From: an uncultured Eubacteriales bacterium
GTDB taxonomy: Bacteria > Bacillota > Clostridia > Christensenellales > Aristaeellaceae
Direction of reading: 5' to 3'
Length of the DNA stretch: 57,952 nucleotides
Assembly (NCBI GenBank): GCA_900315585.1
Contig: OMZP01000008.1
Location: forward strand, 1 to 57,952
In this document: positions 33,905 to 45,806 of the stretch, piece after piece
How the letters are laid out: each line of letters begins with the position of its first letter
Numbering within the stretch: position 1 is the first letter of the stretch
Made by a program: the position numbers and the translations under genes
Notes under the pieces: model-generated
The model's database searches: none
Told to the model about the DNA's origin: nothing
The model's input: only the letters and a program-made list of their open reading frames with translations

Positions 33905-34068
33905 AATGAATTGCGCCTTCGGCGCGTGAATTGCCCTGCGGGCATGAATTGCACTCCGTGCGTGAATTGCGCTGCGGCGCATCGGATAAGGCGCAATTCA
34001 AATCATGCGTGCATACGCAAATCATGTGCGAAGCACAATTCATGGCGCGTAGCGCCAATTCATTTTGA
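33905..34068. repeat. TGAATTGC micro-hairpin repeat array
   Basis: TGAATTGC recurs in the first half, each followed by a different mini-palindrome: GCGCCTTCGGCGC, CCCTGCGGG, GCACTCCGTGC and GCGCTGCGGCGC. The second half repeats them in opposite orientation (GCGCAATTCA, GCACAATTCA, GCGCCAATTCA). The block thus has inverted symmetry overall. No coding sequence is seen. Confidence 0.85.
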
Positions 34069-34110
34069 GATAACCACTCTTATAGGTTTCCTGTTTTAAG
34101 GTTTCCTGTT

Positions 34111-35043
34111 TTACTTCCCGTTCAGCGCGTCGATGATGGCGGGCAGCTCCGCGTCCACCACGTCGTTGTCCAACTGACAGGTGCCGGCATTGTGATGGCC
34201 GCCGCCGCCGTACTTCAGGCACAGCTCGCCGATGTCCACCGGGGACACCTTGTTGACGATGCTCTTGCCGATCATCACGGCGGTGTTCTGCTTGCGGAAG
34301 CCCCAGGCCACGTGCACGGAAATCTCGGTTTCCGGATACAGGGCGTAGATCATGAAGCGGTTGCCCGCGTGGATGATCTCTTCGTTCCTCAGATCCAGCA
34401 CGACCACCTTGTCGTGGATCTTCGCGATGCGCTTGAGCTGTTCCTTGAACATGTCGGCCTGCTCGAAGTACAGGTCCACGCGCTCCTTCACATCCGGCAG
34501 CTCCAGGATCTCGTCGATGGTGTGATCCATGCAGTAGCCGATCAGCTCCATCATCAGGTCATAGTTGGAGATGCGGAACTGGCGGAAGCGGCCCAGGCCG
34601 GTGCGGGGGTCCATCAGGTAGTGCAGCAGCACCCAGCCCTTGGGATTCAGGATCTCGTCCACGGTGAAGTCCGCGCTGTCGCCCTTGTCCACGGCCGCCA
34701 TCAGCTCGTCGCTCACCCGTGGGAAGGTTGCCTTGCCGCCGTAGTAGTCGTACACGACGCGGGCCGCGCTGCGGGCGTTGGGGTCGATGATCAGCTTGCC
34801 GCCGGTCTCCTGGGCCTTCAGGCGGTCCATCTCGGACTCGTGGTGGTCAAAGGCCAGGCCCACGCGGGGATCATAGGGCAGGTTGGTGGTGATGTCCGTG
34901 GGGAACAGCTCCACCTTGCCGTCCTGCACGTCCTTGGGATGGACGAACTTGATCTCCTCGATCTCCCCCAGCTCGCGCAGCATCATCGCGCAGGCGAGGC
35001 CGTCAAAGTCGCTTCGCGTGACCAGTCTCTTCTTCTGCTCCAT
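34111..35043 (-). CDS. DHH-family phosphoesterase
   Basis: The product is 310 aa with the DHH/DHHA1 layout: TRSDFDGLACA (motif I), DHHESE (motif III) near residue 67, and the C-terminal GGGGHHNAGT. Such proteins include nanoRNases, cyclic-dinucleotide phosphodiesterases and exopolyphosphatase-like enzymes using Mn2+. Substrate cannot be assigned from sequence alone; an exopolyphosphatase-like label is common for this subgroup. The ATG at 35043 has GGGAGG upstream. It is monocistronic and is flanked by the micro-hairpin array. Confidence 0.85.
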   Translation of the reverse strand: MEQKKRLVTRSDFDGLACAMMLRELGEIEEIKFVHPKDVQDGKVELFPTDITTNLPYDPRVGLAFDHHESEMDRLKAQETGGKLIIDPNARSAARVVYDYYGGKATFPRVSDELMAAVDKGDSADFTVDEILNPKGWVLLHYLMDPRTGLGRFRQFRISNYDLMMELIGYCMDHTIDEILELPDVKERVDLYFEQADMFKEQLKRIAKIHDKVVVLDLRNEEIIHAGNRFMIYALYPETEISVHVAWGFRKQNTAVMIGKSIVNKVSPVDIGELCLKYGGGGHHNAGTCQLDNDVVDAELPAIIDALNGK

Positions 35044-35079
35044 GTTGAAACCTCCCAAAAAGCATATTCATTTGGTACT

Positions 35080-35107
35080 ATTATAACACACCCGCGCCAT
35101 TTTTCAA
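35080..35107 (-). promoter_or_regulatory. Promoter of the DHH phosphoesterase gene
   Basis: On the minus strand TTGAAA (35102-35107) and consensus TATAAT (35080-35085) are spaced by 16 bp. Confidence 0.7.
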
Positions 35108-35180
35108 CCATTTTTTCCCGGATAGGACCGCATGTGATTCTCCACTCGCATTTGTTTACAAAAAAAGCCAAGGGATAGAC

Positions 35181-35209
35181 TTGACGCGGCGGGGCAAACC
35201 ATCTATGAT
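35181..35209 (+). promoter_or_regulatory. Promoter of lysA
   Basis: TTGACG (35181-35186) and TATGAT (35204-35209) are spaced by 17 bp, 24 nt ahead of the start codon. There is no room for a lysine riboswitch. Confidence 0.7.
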
Positions 35210-35233
35210 GGACGGGAATGGAGTTGAATAATT

Positions 35234-36499
35234 ATGCAAAAGCAGCCGTTCGTCAGCTTTGAAAAGCTGCAGGAGATCACCGCCAAGTATCCCACCCCGT
35301 TCCACCTGTATGACGAGGCGGGCATTCGCCGCACCGCGCGGGAAGTGGCCGACGCCTTTTCCTGGAACAACGGCTTTAAGGAATACTTCGCCGTCAAGGC
35401 CTGCCCCAACCCCTTCATTCTGAAAATCCTCAAGGAAGAGGGCTGCGGCGTGGACTGCGCCTCCCTGACGGAGCTGAAGCTGGCGGAGGCCCTGGGCTTC
35501 CGCGGCGACGAGATCATGTTCTCCTCCAACGAGACCCCGGCGGAGGAATACGAGTACGCCCGGAAGCTGGATGCCATCATCAACCTGGATGACATCACCC
35601 ACATCGACTTCCTGGCCAAGCATGGCGGCCTGCCGGAGCGCATCTGCCTGCGCTACAATCCCGGCGGAGAGCTGCTGATCGGCTCGGTGTACATGGGCCA
35701 GCCGGACGCCTCCAAGTTCGGCATGACCAAGCAGCAGATCTTCTCCGCGGTCCAGCGGCTGCAGCAGCTGGGCGTGAAGCGTTTCGGCCTGCACGCGCTG
35801 CTGGCCTCCAACGCCGCGGACAACAACTACTATCCCGCCAACGCATCCATCCTGTTCGACCTGGCGGCGGAGCTGCGGCGCAAGCTGAACGCGGAGCTGT
35901 TCATGGTGAACCTCTCCGGCGGCATCGGCATCCCCTACCTGCCGGAGCAGACCATGCCGGACATCCACATGATCGGTGCCTCCATCCGGGAGACCTTCGG
36001 CAAGCAGATGAGCGCCGACGGCCTGGGCGAGATCGGCCTGGCCACGGAGCTGGGCCGCTTCATGACCGGCCCCCACGGCTGCCTCGTTGCCCGCGCCATC
36101 CACAAGAAGCACATCTACAAGGAGTACATCGGCCTGGATGCCTGCGCCGTGAACCTGATGCGCCCGGCCATCTACGACGCCTACCACCACATCACCGTCT
36201 CCGGCAAGGAGGACGCGCTGTGCGACCACGTGTACGACGTGGTGGGCTCCCTGTGCGAGAACAACGACAAATTCGCCGTGGACCGTGCCCTGCCCCAGAT
36301 CGACGACGGGGACCTGGTGATCATCCACGACACCGGCGCCCACGGCTACTCCATGGGCTACAACTACAACGGCAAGCTCAAGAGCGCGGAGATCCTGCTC
36401 CACGAGGACGGCACCTTCGACATGATCCGCCGGGCCGAAACCGTGAAGGATTACTTCGCCACCTTCGACTTCTGCGACATCTGCAGCGGCATCGAATAA
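35234..36499 (+). CDS. lysA: Diaminopimelate decarboxylase
   Basis: This PLP enzyme of alanine racemase-like fold III decarboxylates meso-diaminopimelate to lysine. The PLP lysine is in YFAVKACPNP near residue 55; the phosphate-binding glycine segment is NLSGGIGIPY and the C-terminal HDTGAHGYSMGYNYNG forms the active site. The length of 421 aa is typical. The sequence differs from the Escherichia coli type, and a related ornithine/arginine-type decarboxylase is less likely but not excluded. It is monocistronic with its own promoter and a 3' terminator, while aspartokinase lies elsewhere. Confidence 0.88.
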   Translation: MQKQPFVSFEKLQEITAKYPTPFHLYDEAGIRRTAREVADAFSWNNGFKEYFAVKACPNPFILKILKEEGCGVDCASLTELKLAEALGFRGDEIMFSSNETPAEEYEYARKLDAIINLDDITHIDFLAKHGGLPERICLRYNPGGELLIGSVYMGQPDASKFGMTKQQIFSAVQRLQQLGVKRFGLHALLASNAADNNYYPANASILFDLAAELRRKLNAELFMVNLSGGIGIPYLPEQTMPDIHMIGASIRETFGKQMSADGLGEIGLATELGRFMTGPHGCLVARAIHKKHIYKEYIGLDACAVNLMRPAIYDAYHHITVSGKEDALCDHVYDVVGSLCENNDKFAVDRALPQIDDGDLVIIHDTGAHGYSMGYNYNGKLKSAEILLHEDGTFDMIRRAETVKDYFATFDFCDICSGIE

Positions 36500-36516
36500 A
36501 GGGTATTCCCATAATT

Positions 36517-36555
36517 ACAGACCATAGTCTATACAGACTATGGTCTGTTTATTTT
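36517..36555 (+). terminator. lysA terminator
   Basis: ACAGACCATAGTCT pairs with AGACTATGGTCTGT, followed by TTATTTT. It is a clear intrinsic terminator in the rightward direction and may also serve sigF from the other side. Confidence 0.8.
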
Positions 36556-36570
36556 AGACTTCGGTCTATT

Positions 36571-37302
36571 TTAGCCCTCTGTCCCGGCCTGGGCCCGCAT
36601 GCGCTTGAGGATGCGGCTCTCCATGCGGGAGACCTGCACCTGGGAGATGCCCATGTCCCGGGCGATCTGGGTCTGGGTGTGGGATTTGAAGTAGCGCCGC
36701 ACGATCAGCGTGCGCTCCTCGTCGGACAGGTCCCTGAGCAGCTTTGAGAGGGTCAGCCTTGCGTCCACATTGGCCATGGGCTCCGTGCCCACCACGTCCT
36801 TGAGCCGCAGCTCTCCTCCGACGCCCACCGGCTCGTCCAGGGAGCGCACCCGCCCCCGACTGTTCAGCGCCAGCAGCACGTCTCCCGGCTCCAGGTCCAG
36901 CGCCCCGGCAATCTCGCCGACGCCGGGCTGGCAGTTGTGCTCGGCCTCATAGGCCTCCATGTACGCCTGCACCTTCCGCGCCCGCTCGTGGATGGTGCGG
37001 GAGACGTGGATCGGCCCGTCGTCCCGCAGGTAGCGGCGGATCTCCCCCATGATCACCGGCACGGCATAGGTGGAAAAGCGCACCGGGTAGTTCGGGTCGA
37101 ACCGGTCCACGGCCTTCAAGAGCCCCAGGCAGCCGTATTGGTACAGGTCCTCCATCTCCGCGCCCCGGCCCGCGAACCGCTTCACGATGAACTTCACCAG
37201 CGCCAGGTTCTCCTCCACCAGCGCCTCCCGGGCATCCCGATCCCCGGCCTGGGCCCGAATGAGCTTCTCCCGCACATCGCTTTGGTAGGGCTGCTCGCTC
37301 AC
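36571..37302 (-). CDS. sigF: Forespore sigma factor SigF
   Basis: The product is 243 aa, a sigma-70 family factor with region 2 (ENLALVKFIVKRFAGRG, DLYQYGCLGLLKAVDRFDP), region 3 and region 4 (SQVQVSRMESRILKRMR). The preceding spoIIAB and spoIIAA genes identify it as SigF rather than the similar SigG. SigF is held inactive by SpoIIAB until the forespore forms. The GTG start overlaps the spoIIAB stop as GTGA. Confidence 0.95.
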   Translation of the reverse strand: MSEQPYQSDVREKLIRAQAGDRDAREALVEENLALVKFIVKRFAGRGAEMEDLYQYGCLGLLKAVDRFDPNYPVRFSTYAVPVIMGEIRRYLRDDGPIHVSRTIHERARKVQAYMEAYEAEHNCQPGVGEIAGALDLEPGDVLLALNSRGRVRSLDEPVGVGGELRLKDVVGTEPMANVDARLTLSKLLRDLSDEERTLIVRRYFKSHTQTQIARDMGISQVQVSRMESRILKRMRAQAGTEG

Positions 37303-37757
37303 GCGCGACGCGGGAGCGCCTCGTCCCGCGTCCTGAGCCGCTTGGTGAGGCGCACGGTGGTGCCCCGCCCCACGGCGCTCTTCACCTCCACCGCGTCCAT
37401 GAAGCTCTCCATCACGGTGAAGCCCATGCCGGATCGCTCCTCGCCGCCGGTGGTATAGAAGGGCTGGCGGGCCTGCGCCACGTCCTCGATGCCCCGGCCG
37501 GTATCCGTCACGTCGATGCGCACCAGGCCCTCTCCATCGTAGCGCCCGTGCACCCGCACCTGGCCGCCGCCCTTGGGATAGGCGTGGACGATGGCGTTGG
37601 TCACCGCCTCGGACACGGCGGTCTTCACGTCCGCCAGCGCCTCCATCGTGGGGTCCAGCGGCAGCAAAAAGCCGCTGACCGCCAGCCGGGCAAAGGCCTC
37701 GTTCTCCGGCAGGGCCGCGAAATCCAGACGCATTTCATTGATCCAATTCACGTTCAT
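37299..37757 (-). CDS. spoIIAB: Anti-sigma F factor/serine kinase SpoIIAB
   Basis: This GHKL-type kinase binds SigF and phosphorylates SpoIIAA. Residues 1-20 include NEMRLDF, and the ATP-binding N-box VSEAVTNAIVHAY and G1 box DTGRGIED are conserved; GMGFTVMESFMD forms the lid region. The 152-aa length is normal. The ATG at 37757 and an in-frame GTG six bases later both fit GAGGGGG. Operon order spoIIAA-spoIIAB-sigF is canonical. Confidence 0.95.
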   Translation of the reverse strand: MNVNWINEMRLDFAALPENEAFARLAVSGFLLPLDPTMEALADVKTAVSEAVTNAIVHAYPKGGGQVRVHGRYDGEGLVRIDVTDTGRGIEDVAQARQPFYTTGGEERSGMGFTVMESFMDAVEVKSAVGRGTTVRLTKRLRTRDEALPRRA

Positions 37758-37763
37758 TCCCCC

Positions 37764-38069
37764 TCACGCCCGGCGCTCCACCAGCGAATAGAGCCCGGCC
37801 ATGTTGAATATGCGGTCCACGCGCTCGTTGGAGCCGACCACCGCCACGCTGCCGCCCCGCCGCGCCATCAGCTTGTAGCGCCCGATGACCAGGCCGATGC
37901 CGCTGCTGTCCATGAACGGCACGTCGCTCACGTCCAGCAGCAGCCGCTTCGCGCCGGTCTGGGCGATCAGTGCGTCCAGCTCGCCCCGAAGGCGCGTGGC
38001 GGCGCTGTGGTCCAGGTCGCCGGTGAGCCGCACCCGCAGCGCGCCGCCCTTCACCTCATAAAAAAGCAT
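37764..38069 (-). CDS. spoIIAA: Anti-anti-sigma factor SpoIIAA
   Basis: This STAS-domain protein of 101 aa releases SigF from SpoIIAB when dephosphorylated. The phosphorylation site is the serine in FMDSSGIGLVIGRY near residue 55. AGGAGG precedes the ATG. It is the first gene of the spoIIA operon, with a sigma-H-like promoter just upstream. Confidence 0.95.
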   Translation of the reverse strand: MLFYEVKGGALRVRLTGDLDHSAATRLRGELDALIAQTGAKRLLLDVSDVPFMDSSGIGLVIGRYKLMARRGGSVAVVGSNERVDRIFNMAGLYSLVERRA

Positions 38070-38097
38070 GGAATCTCAACCTCCTGAAACGGGATTA

Positions 38098-38127
38098 AGA
38101 TTCCATGCGCGTCGGGTCGAATCCTCT
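38098..38127 (-). promoter_or_regulatory. Candidate sigma-H promoter of the spoIIA operon
   Basis: On the minus strand AGAGGATTC (38119-38127) and ATGGAATCT (38098-38106) are spaced by 12 bp. They fit the sigma-H consensus RnAGGAwww and RnnGAATww with one mismatch each. Sigma-H control of spoIIA is known from Bacillus. Confidence 0.55.
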
Positions 38128-38143
38128 TGCGAAGGGCGTCTGG

Positions 38144-39694
38144 TTATGCCGATTCCGGTCTTTCGCTCGACAGCGCGGCCTCCAGGATGGCCTCCGCCGC
38201 CGAGCCCTCCAGCGCCTCCGACTCCAGCAGCGCGTCCGCCAGGGCCGAGAGCGCGTCGATTTCCGATTCCACGAGAACGAGCGTCCGCCCGTACAACTCC
38301 GACAGCAGAGCGCGCGCCTGCTCCGCCGCGCCGGTCACGCCGCCGAGGGCCCGGTTCAGCGCCGCCAGCGACACCGCCGGTTCCCCGGCCATGCCCAGCT
38401 CCGACACCATGCCCGCCGCGATCTCCGTGGCCCGGGCGATGTCCGAGGAGGCCCCGGCGGTCAGGTTTTCCTCGCCGAACACCGCCTGCTCCGCGGCCCG
38501 TCCCGCCAGCAGCACGCAGATCTGCCGCTCCAGGTGGTCCCTGCCCACCATCACCCGCTCCTTCGGCACGGTCAGGTTGTAGCCCGCTGCGCCGTGGCCC
38601 GCCGGGAGGATGCTGACCCGCGCCAGCCGGTTCTCCGGGGTCAGGCAGCGGCTGACGAGGGCATGTCCCGCCTCGTGGATAGCGATGATCCGCCGCTCCC
38701 GTTCGTCGGCGGCACTGGGCCGGTCCGCCCCCGCCACCAGCTTGAGGTAGGCCCTGTTCAGGTCGTCGCCGGTGATCGCCGCCTCGCCGCTGGCCGCCGC
38801 CAACAGCGCCGCTTCGTTCATCAGGTTTTCCAGGCTCGCGCCGGAGAAGCCCACGGTCTGCTCCGCGAGGGCTTCCAGATCTGCGTCCTCCGACAGCGGC
38901 TTGTTCGCGCCGTGCAGCCTGAGGATGCTCAGCCGCTCCGCCTTTCCCGGCAGGGGCACCTCGATCTGCCGGTCAAAGCGGCCGGGGCGCAATAGCGCGG
39001 GGTCCAGCGTCTCGATGCGGTTCGTGGCGGCCACGACGATCACGCCGTCGCCGGTGTGGAAGCCGGACATCTCGCTGAGCAGCGCGTTCAGCGTCTGGTC
39101 CCGCTCATCGGAGGCCATGTCGTCCCGGCGCTTGCCCAGGGCGTCGATCTCATCGATGAAGATCACACACTTGCCCGCCTTCCTCGCCTTCTTGAACAGC
39201 TCGCGCACCCGGCTCGCGCCCACGCCCACGTACTTCTCCACGAAGTCCGACCCGGCGAGGGCGAAGAAGGGCACGCCCGCCTCCCCCGCCAGCGCCCGCG
39301 CCAGCAGCGTCTTGCCCGTGCCCGGCGGGCCGTAGAGCAGCACGCCCCGGGGCATCCGCGCGCCGTAGCGGGCGTACTTCTCCGGGTCGGCCAGGTAATC
39401 CCGAAGCTCCGACAGGCTTTGAAGCGCCTGATCGTTCGCGGCAACGCTTGAAAAATCGCAGGCGTGCTTCTCCGCCTCGCCCACGGCGCTTCGCTCCCGG
39501 CTCACCGCCGCGGCCCTGTCCCCGGCAGGGCGCAGGGCCACCGAGGCCACGAACCCCGCCAGGGCGACGAAGATCAATATCTGTGAAAGCGTCGCGCGCA
39601 TGGACACTTCGCTGGAAAGCGTCAGGGACAGCAGCGTGCCGCCCAGCGCCGCGGAAAGCGTCGCCGCCGAAAGGGCCGCCTGCCACTTCTTCAT
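38144..39694 (-). CDS. FtsH-like membrane AAA+ zinc protease, short ectodomain
   Basis: The product is 516 aa. Two N-terminal hydrophobic segments are separated by only about ten residues, so the usual FtsH periplasmic domain is nearly absent. The AAA domain has Walker A GPPGTGKT (122-129), pore motif FVEKYVGVGA, Walker B CVIFIDEIDALG and the second region of homology ATNRIETLDPALLRPGRFD. The zinc site HEAGH is at 340-344, and a later ASSDIARAT fits the third ligand. The length is about 100 residues below typical FtsH. It lies 74 nt upstream of spoIIAA in the same direction. The start ATG follows GGAGGG. Confidence 0.9.
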   Translation of the reverse strand: MKKWQAALSAATLSAALGGTLLSLTLSSEVSMRATLSQILIFVALAGFVASVALRPAGDRAAAVSRERSAVGEAEKHACDFSSVAANDQALQSLSELRDYLADPEKYARYGARMPRGVLLYGPPGTGKTLLARALAGEAGVPFFALAGSDFVEKYVGVGASRVRELFKKARKAGKCVIFIDEIDALGKRRDDMASDERDQTLNALLSEMSGFHTGDGVIVVAATNRIETLDPALLRPGRFDRQIEVPLPGKAERLSILRLHGANKPLSEDADLEALAEQTVGFSGASLENLMNEAALLAAASGEAAITGDDLNRAYLKLVAGADRPSAADERERRIIAIHEAGHALVSRCLTPENRLARVSILPAGHGAAGYNLTVPKERVMVGRDHLERQICVLLAGRAAEQAVFGEENLTAGASSDIARATEIAAGMVSELGMAGEPAVSLAALNRALGGVTGAAEQARALLSELYGRTLVLVESEIDALSALADALLESEALEGSAAEAILEAALSSERPESA

Positions 39695-39836
39695 GGAATC
39701 CCTCCAACCCATCGGTGAATGTACAATGATTGTATCTGACGGCCACCCGTTTGTCCACGCGTAAGTTCTGGAAGCGGTGACTATTTCCGCCGCTTCTGGG
39801 AATACTTTGTGCAACGATTGTTTGGGGGATGGTTGC

Positions 39837-42193
39837 ATGAAGAAGAAGCTCTTGATCGGCCTCGCGGCGGCGCTGGGCATCGCGCTGGCGGCGTTTGTGT
39901 GGCGGCTGGACATTCCCCACTGGCAGAAATTGGATCTTGCAAAGATCACCGACATGCCGGGCACCACCACGGTGTTCGCCGCCAACGGCGAGGCGGTGGG
40001 CGCGCTCCACGGCGGCGAGAACCGCATCTGGGTGCCGCTGAAGGACATCCCTGAGGACGTGCAGAACGCCTTCATCGCCGCGGAGGACCTGCGGTTTTAC
40101 CAGCATCGCGGCGTGGACCTGTACCGGCTGTTCGGCGCCCTCTGGCACGATCTGCGCACGTTCAGCTACGCCCAGGGCGCGTCCACCATCACCCAGCAGC
40201 TCATCAAGCTCACCCACCTGACCCAGACCAAGACGCTCTCCCGCAAGGCCCAGGAGATTGATCTGGCGCTGAAGCTGGAAAAACAGATGGATAAATCCCA
40301 AATTCTGGAAGCCTACCTGAACGCGGTGTACTTCGGCCACGGGGCCTACGGCGTGGAGGCGGCGGCCCGGACCTATTTCGACAAGACCGCCTCGGAGCTG
40401 ACCCTCGCGGAGGGCGCGCTTCTGGCGGGGGTCATCAAGTCGCCCACGAACTACGCGCCCCACCTGAACCCGGAGAAGTCCGTCGCCCGCCGCAACGGCA
40501 TCCTCGAAACCATGTTTGAAAACGGCTTCATCACGCAAAACCAGAAGGACGCGGCCCAGGGCGAACGCCTGCGCCTTTCCATGGACGACGGCGCGGCCCA
40601 GTACGCCTGGTACATGGACGCGGTGCTGGACGAGGCGGTGGCGGCGCTGGGCGTGGACGCGGACGAGGTGATCTCCGGCGGCTACCGCATCCACACCGGT
40701 CTCGACCCCCACCTGCAGGCCGAGGCGGAGGCTCTGTTTGCCGACGCGGACAACTTCCCCGAAGGCGCTTCCGACGGCACGCCGGTGCAGGCGGCCCTGG
40801 TCGCGCTGAACACCGGCACCGGGGAGCTCTCCGCCCTGATCGGCGGGCGCAGCTACGACGTGCGCCGGGGGCTGAACCGGGCCACCCAAATGCGCCGCCA
40901 GCCGGGGTCCGCCTTCAAGCCGGTGTCCGCCTACGCCGCCGCCATCGACGCCTACGGGTTCCTGCCCACCTCCGTGGTGGACGACACGCCCCGCACCTTC
41001 GCCGGCGGCTACACGCCCGGAAACGCCGGCGGGGCCACCTACGGCAGGGTGACACTCAGGGAGGCGCTGTCCCGGTCGCTGAACATCGCCACCGTGGCCC
41101 TGGCGGAGGAGATCGGCACGCCCGCCCTGCGCACCTATGCGCAGCGGTTCGGCATCCAGCTCTCCCCGAAGGACGCGAACCTGTCCCTGGCGCTGGGCAG
41201 CCTCACCGACGGCGTATCCCCGGTGGACATCGGCGCGGCCTACTGCGCCCTGGCGAACGGCGGCGGACAGGTGAAGGCCCACGCCATACGCTTCATCGAG
41301 GACAACGAGGGCCATGTGGTCTACGAAGCCCCCACGGACGGAAATCGCGCCGTTTCCGCTGAGACCGCCTATATGATCACCGACATGCTCAAGACCGCCG
41401 CCACCTCCGGAAGCGCCAAGGCCCTCGCCGCCTGCGGGCTCCCCGTGGCGGGCAAGACGGGCACCGTGGCGGACGGCGAATCGGGCACGCGGGACCTGTG
41501 GACCGTGGCCTACACGCCCCAGACCGCCGTCTCCGTCTGGATGGGCTACGACGCCCCGGACGACGAACACCGCCTCCCCTCCTCCCTGGGCGGCAGCGGC
41601 TACCCGGCGCGGCTGTGCGCGGCTTTCCTGGGGGGAGCAAACCTCCCCGGCACGGACTTTGATCAGCCCAACGGCGTGCGCACGGCGCTGATCGACGCGC
41701 TGGCACTGGCAAACGACCGGCAGGTGCTCCTGAGCACGGAAAAGACCCCCGCGGAGTACATCGCGCGGGAGCTGTTCCGGGCGGGCGAGCTGCCCGCGGC
41801 CTATTCGGAGAACTTCGTCGCCCCGAAGGGCGTGGAGGACTTCCGGCTGCTCACGAACCCGGGCGAGATGCCAGTGCTGGCGTTCACCGTTCAGGAGATG
41901 AGCGCGGAATACGTCCTCACCCGCACCTCCGGCGGCGCCACCGTGGAGCTGGCGGTTTTGAAGGGCGCGCCCGGCGAGGAAATCCGCTTCTGCGACGACA
42001 CCCAGGACCTGAGCCAGCTGGCCGAGTACACGCTGATCCCGCGAAACAGGATGCTCCACGCGGCGGGAGAGCTGGTGACCGGACCCATTACAGGGCCCGT
42101 GCAGTACGCCCCCGGCGGGCTGCTGAACACAATCATGGGCGTCGGCGCAGCCGAAGCCACGCCGACGCCCGCGGAAATTGAACCGGAGTCGGA

Positions 42194-42212
<19 letters not shown>
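39837..42212 (+). CDS. Class A penicillin-binding protein (PBP1A type)
   Basis: The product is 791 aa, a membrane-anchored bifunctional peptidoglycan synthase. A single N-terminal helix is followed by a GT51 glycosyltransferase domain with catalytic Glu83 in AAEDLRFYQHRG and QGASTITQQL. The transpeptidase domain has SAFK (Ser358, Lys361), SLN (414-416) and KTGT (540-543). A C-terminal extension of about 150 residues ends in an acidic tail. The start follows GGGGGA. The stop lies 19 bp inside the 3' end of convergent clpC. Confidence 0.95.
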
Positions 42213-44662
<2,450 letters not shown>

Positions 44663-44750
44663 GAATTACCTCCAATACCAGGGATATACAGAAAAACGGA
44701 ATATGATTTTACAACTTCGTCTTCGCACACAATGACGTCTTAAACGTCCA

Positions 44751-44781
44751 TGTCATTCTGCGCGAAGCGAAGAATCTTCGC
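44751..44781. repeat. TGTCATTCTGCGCGAAGCG repeat between mcsB and clpC
   Basis: A divergent copy of the CATCCTGAGCG...GGATCT family (core TCATTCTGCGCGAAGCGAAG). Its right end abuts the TAG stop codon of mcsB. No CtsR box or separate clpC promoter is visible in the gap. Confidence 0.75.
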
Positions 44782-45806
44782 TATTCCGCCACCAGGTTTT
44801 GCAGCTCCTCCCTCAGGATCTGCGCCCGCAGGATCTCGCCCTCCCGGGGGCTGATCAGCTTCCCGGCGCGCACGCCCAGGGAACCGGGCTGCACGTCCAT
44901 CATCAGCGTGTCCAGCCCCGGCAGCGGCGCGTGCAGGTAGCCCATGCTGGCGGCGTAGCGAATGTCGGAATAGCGGCTCATGAATTCCTTGGCGGTCATC
45001 AGCCGCGCATACATCAATTCTCCCCAGGAGCGCATCAGCCTATCCTGTAGCTGCAGCATATCCTTCTTCTCGGCGCTCTCGCGCATGCCGCGCTCGTGCT
45101 CAACGATCTGGCTGGTGGCGGCGGAGAGGGCGCGGATCACGTCCTCCTCGCTGCGGCCCAGCGTGGCCTGGTTGGACAGCTGGTAGAGATGGCCCTGGGC
45201 CTCGCTGCCCTCGCCGTAGAGGCCGCGGATGGTGAGCCCCAGCTTCGCCACGGTTTGCATCACCGCGCCCATCTGGCCGCCGCCGGAGATGGCCGGCAGG
45301 TGCAGGATCACGCTGGCGCGCATGCCGGTGCCTGTGTTGGCGGGACAGGCGGTCAAGAAGCCCCACTGGGGATCGAAGGCGAAGGGATAACGCTGGCCCA
45401 GCGCCTCGTCCAGCTTCAGCGCCATCTCCGCCGAGCGTTCCAGTTGAAGTCCCGGCAGGAGGCCCTGGAAGCGCACGTGGTCCTCCTCGTTGAGCATCAC
45501 CGTGACCGTGCCCGCGGAGGACACCATCGCGGCGGAGCGATTGACGAATTTGAGCAGGTCATAGCTGATCAGGTGGTGCTCCACCAGGCGGCTTCGGGCG
45601 TCCTCCTCCAGCTCGCTCATGCGCAGAAGCGTAAACGCCGCGCCGCTCTCCGTCTTGAACACCGCGTCGGCGGTGCGCTCGATGACCTCCTCGGCGTATT
45701 CCCGGGTCAGCTTCGGGGAGAAGGGCAGGTCCTCATAGTTCCTCGACAGGCGCACCCGGCTGGAGATGACCACGTCCTGATCCGGGGCCAGCACATACTC
45801 ATACAT
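44781..45806 (-). CDS. mcsB: Protein arginine kinase McsB
   Basis: McsB phosphorylates arginine residues, marking proteins for ClpCP and inactivating CtsR. The product is 341 aa with the phosphagen-kinase fold: ISSRVRLSRN near the N-terminus, CPANTGTGMRASVILHLPA at the active site and RGLYGEGSEAQGHLYQLSNQ in the C-terminal half. The ATG at 45806 follows GGGGAGG, and the reading frame overlaps the mcsA end by 8 nt. Confidence 0.96.
   Translation of the reverse strand: MYEYVLAPDQDVVISSRVRLSRNYEDLPFSPKLTREYAEEVIERTADAVFKTESGAAFTLLRMSELEEDARSRLVEHHLISYDLLKFVNRSAAMVSSAGTVTVMLNEEDHVRFQGLLPGLQLERSAEMALKLDEALGQRYPFAFDPQWGFLTACPANTGTGMRASVILHLPAISGGGQMGAVMQTVAKLGLTIRGLYGEGSEAQGHLYQLSNQATLGRSEEDVIRALSAATSQIVEHERGMRESAEKKDMLQLQDRLMRSWGELMYARLMTAKEFMSRYSDIRYAASMGYLHAPLPGLDTLMMDVQPGSLGVRAGKLISPREGEILRAQILREELQNLVAE

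Noticed and set aside
39150..42059. Leftward 969-codon frame opposite the PBP gene
   Set aside because: Antisense to a PBP with all catalytic motifs; low-complexity Gly/Arg/Val composition.
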